In this document: in pieces, positions 5,960-6,638 of the stretch
Position numbering within the stretch: the first letter of the stretch is position 1
Layout: each line of letters begins with the position of its first letter
Source of the DNA: Oscillospiraceae bacterium
GTDB taxonomy: Bacteria > Bacillota_A > Clostridia > Oscillospirales > Acutalibacteraceae
Assembly (NCBI GenBank): GCA_003519645.1
Contig: DOWI01000224.1
Location: 7,416-14,053, forward strand
Reading direction: 5' to 3'
DNA length: 6,638 bases
Made by a program: the position numbers and the translations under genes
The notes under the pieces: generated by a model
What the model was told of the DNA's origin: nothing
Database searches by the model: none
What the model saw: the letters and a program-made list of their open reading frames with translations, nothing else

Positions 5960-6532
5960 ATGAAAAACAATCAGAAGGAAAATGAGCAGGCCCTGCAAAT
6001 CCCCATAGATATTCAGCAGCGTTGCGGCTTTGCCGATGCGGAAACCCTTGCGGTGACAGCCGTCGAAGGCGTATGCGTCATTCACAAGGGTGAAATGACG
6101 GCGCTGGAGCTTATTCGAGTTATTGCCACACTCAGCGAGCTGGCGAGCGATATGACGGTTCTCCTTGCCGGAGCCTGCGGTCTTTGCAACAACTGCGAGG
6201 ATGAAAATCCGGAAACAAACAAGAAAGGCGGCTGCAATCACAACCCCGCTGAATGGGTAGCAGACTGCTCCCTTTGCCGTGATCTGCTGGACGAAAACCA
6301 GGACATCCGCATCCCCGACTATCTGCTGGAGGAAGCGGGTATTTCCAAGGGAGCCAAGCTGGAAGCCTATACCGATGGGGACAGCAGTGAAATCACGGTG
6401 GTGGAGGCGGACATCCAGCAGGACATCAACGATGTGCCTCCCTGCATTCTTTCGGTGCTGGCTCAAAGCGGCATCTGCCTTGCGGCACTGGATGAACTGA
6501 TTATGCAGGAAAGCATCATTTATGGCAAATAA
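5960..6532 (+). CDS. Cysteine-rich protein with two AbrB/SpoVT-like halves
   Basis: This 190-residue protein starts at ATG 5960 after AAAGGAGAGG (5941-5950). Two segments have the beta pattern of AbrB/SpoVT swapped-hairpin domains: LQIPIDIQQRCGFADAETLA, continuing to VCVIHKGE (about 12-45), and IRIPDYLLEEAGISKGAKL, continuing to EITVVEAD (about 116-150). Between them lies a cysteine cluster, C73-x2-C76-x2-C79, C92 with H94, and C103-x2-C106, that could bind a metal. Two halves in one chain would mimic an AbrB dimer. Proteins of this type follow Dam-like genes in Tn1549-like ICEs (recollection). It may be a DNA-binding regulator, but no function is established. An in-frame upstream extension to CTG 5891 is open (23 codons). 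Confidence 0.8.
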   Translation: MKNNQKENEQALQIPIDIQQRCGFADAETLAVTAVEGVCVIHKGEMTALELIRVIATLSELASDMTVLLAGACGLCNNCEDENPETNKKGGCNHNPAEWVADCSLCRDLLDENQDIRIPDYLLEEAGISKGAKLEAYTDGDSSEITVVEADIQQDINDVPPCILSVLAQSGICLAALDELIMQESIIYGK

Positions 6533-6560
6533 TCCGTCTTTGCTCTCCAAGACACCGCTT

Positions 6561-6568
6561 GGGAGGTG
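6561..6568 (+). promoter_or_regulatory. RBS of the last, partial gene
   Basis: GGGAGGTG lies 5 bases before ATG 6574. A small CCAAG/CTTGG hairpin (6547-6551 with 6558-6562) sits just upstream and takes in the first two G residues. Confidence 0.6.
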
Positions 6569-6573
6569 AAAAT

Positions 6574-6638
6574 ATGCCGGGGATTTCCCTGAGAAACGGC
6601 CTCATTTCCTACTACGGAAACCCGGCCGGATATACAGA
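6574..6638 (+). CDS. Start of a hypothetical ICE protein (truncated by window end)
   Basis: A frame opens at ATG 6574, 5 bases after a strong GGGAGGTG, and runs without stop to the window edge. Only 21 residues are visible (MPGISLRNGLISYYGNPAGY and one more). The SYYGNPAGY stretch resembles the N-terminus of short uncharacterised proteins that follow this gene order in clostridial ICEs (from memory). It lies 41 bp after the AbrB-like gene, in the same direction and probably in the same operon. The function is unknown. Confidence 0.6.
   Translation, partial: MPGISLRNGLISYYGNPAGYT

Noticed and set aside
5939..6550. A 203-codon minus-strand frame opposite the AbrB-like gene
   Set aside because: Antisense shadow; the plus-strand frame has a ribosome binding site, operon context and domain pattern.
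1..6638. CRISPR array, tRNA, rRNA or ICE attachment site
   Set aside because: No regularly spaced repeats, no cloverleaf or rRNA-like sequence and no integrase gene or att-like direct repeats were seen. The ICE ends are probably outside the window.

Overview
The window looks like an accessory region of an integrative and conjugative element (ICE) from a gut-type Firmicute (Clostridia). This rests on three things: strong AGGAGG-type ribosome binding sites, sharply different base composition between blocks (AT-rich on the left, mixed in the insertion sequence, GC-richer on the right), and a right-hand gene set that resembles, from memory, the Tn1549-like conjugative element backbone. No database search was possible, so species and element names are inference.

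Layout. Positions 1-4353 hold a minus-strand two-gene unit: a 76-residue XRE-type HTH regulator (4123-4353) followed after 19 bp by a very large DUF4011 / superfamily 1 helicase gene (start 4103, running out of the window at base 1). The helicase gene is broken by a complete IS3-family insertion sequence at 2424-3729 (1306 bp, imperfect 38-bp terminal inverted repeats TG...CA, 3-bp target duplication GAT). Removing the IS and one GAT copy restores the helicase reading frame exactly, joining ...FLKWTES to QDSDYWFNSP.... The IS carries orfA, orfB, a poly-A slippery site and an intact DD(35)E catalytic triad, so it looks recent and potentially active.

Positions 4354-4722 contain no convincing gene. 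They hold a 32-bp operator-like palindrome overlapping an extended -10 for the HTH/helicase unit, then on the plus strand a series of RNA hairpins: a 16-bp stem, a small hairpin, a terminator-like stem with a U-rich tail, and a hairpin covering the ribosome binding site of the next gene.

Positions 4723-6638 are a tightly packed plus-strand operon: a small winged-helix-like protein, a D12-class adenine-N6 DNA methyltransferase with a C-terminal QLNLF sliding-clamp-like motif, a cysteine-rich protein with two AbrB/SpoVT-like halves, and the start of a further gene that leaves the window.

Interpretation. DUF4011-helicase proteins, often with a C-terminal Vsr/DUF559-type nuclease, are known anti-phage defence candidates. 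An HTH-repressed helicase carried as cargo beside ICE maintenance genes fits a mobile defence module that has been silenced by an IS in this lineage. The defence role and the C-terminal domains are inferred, because the gene runs off the window.
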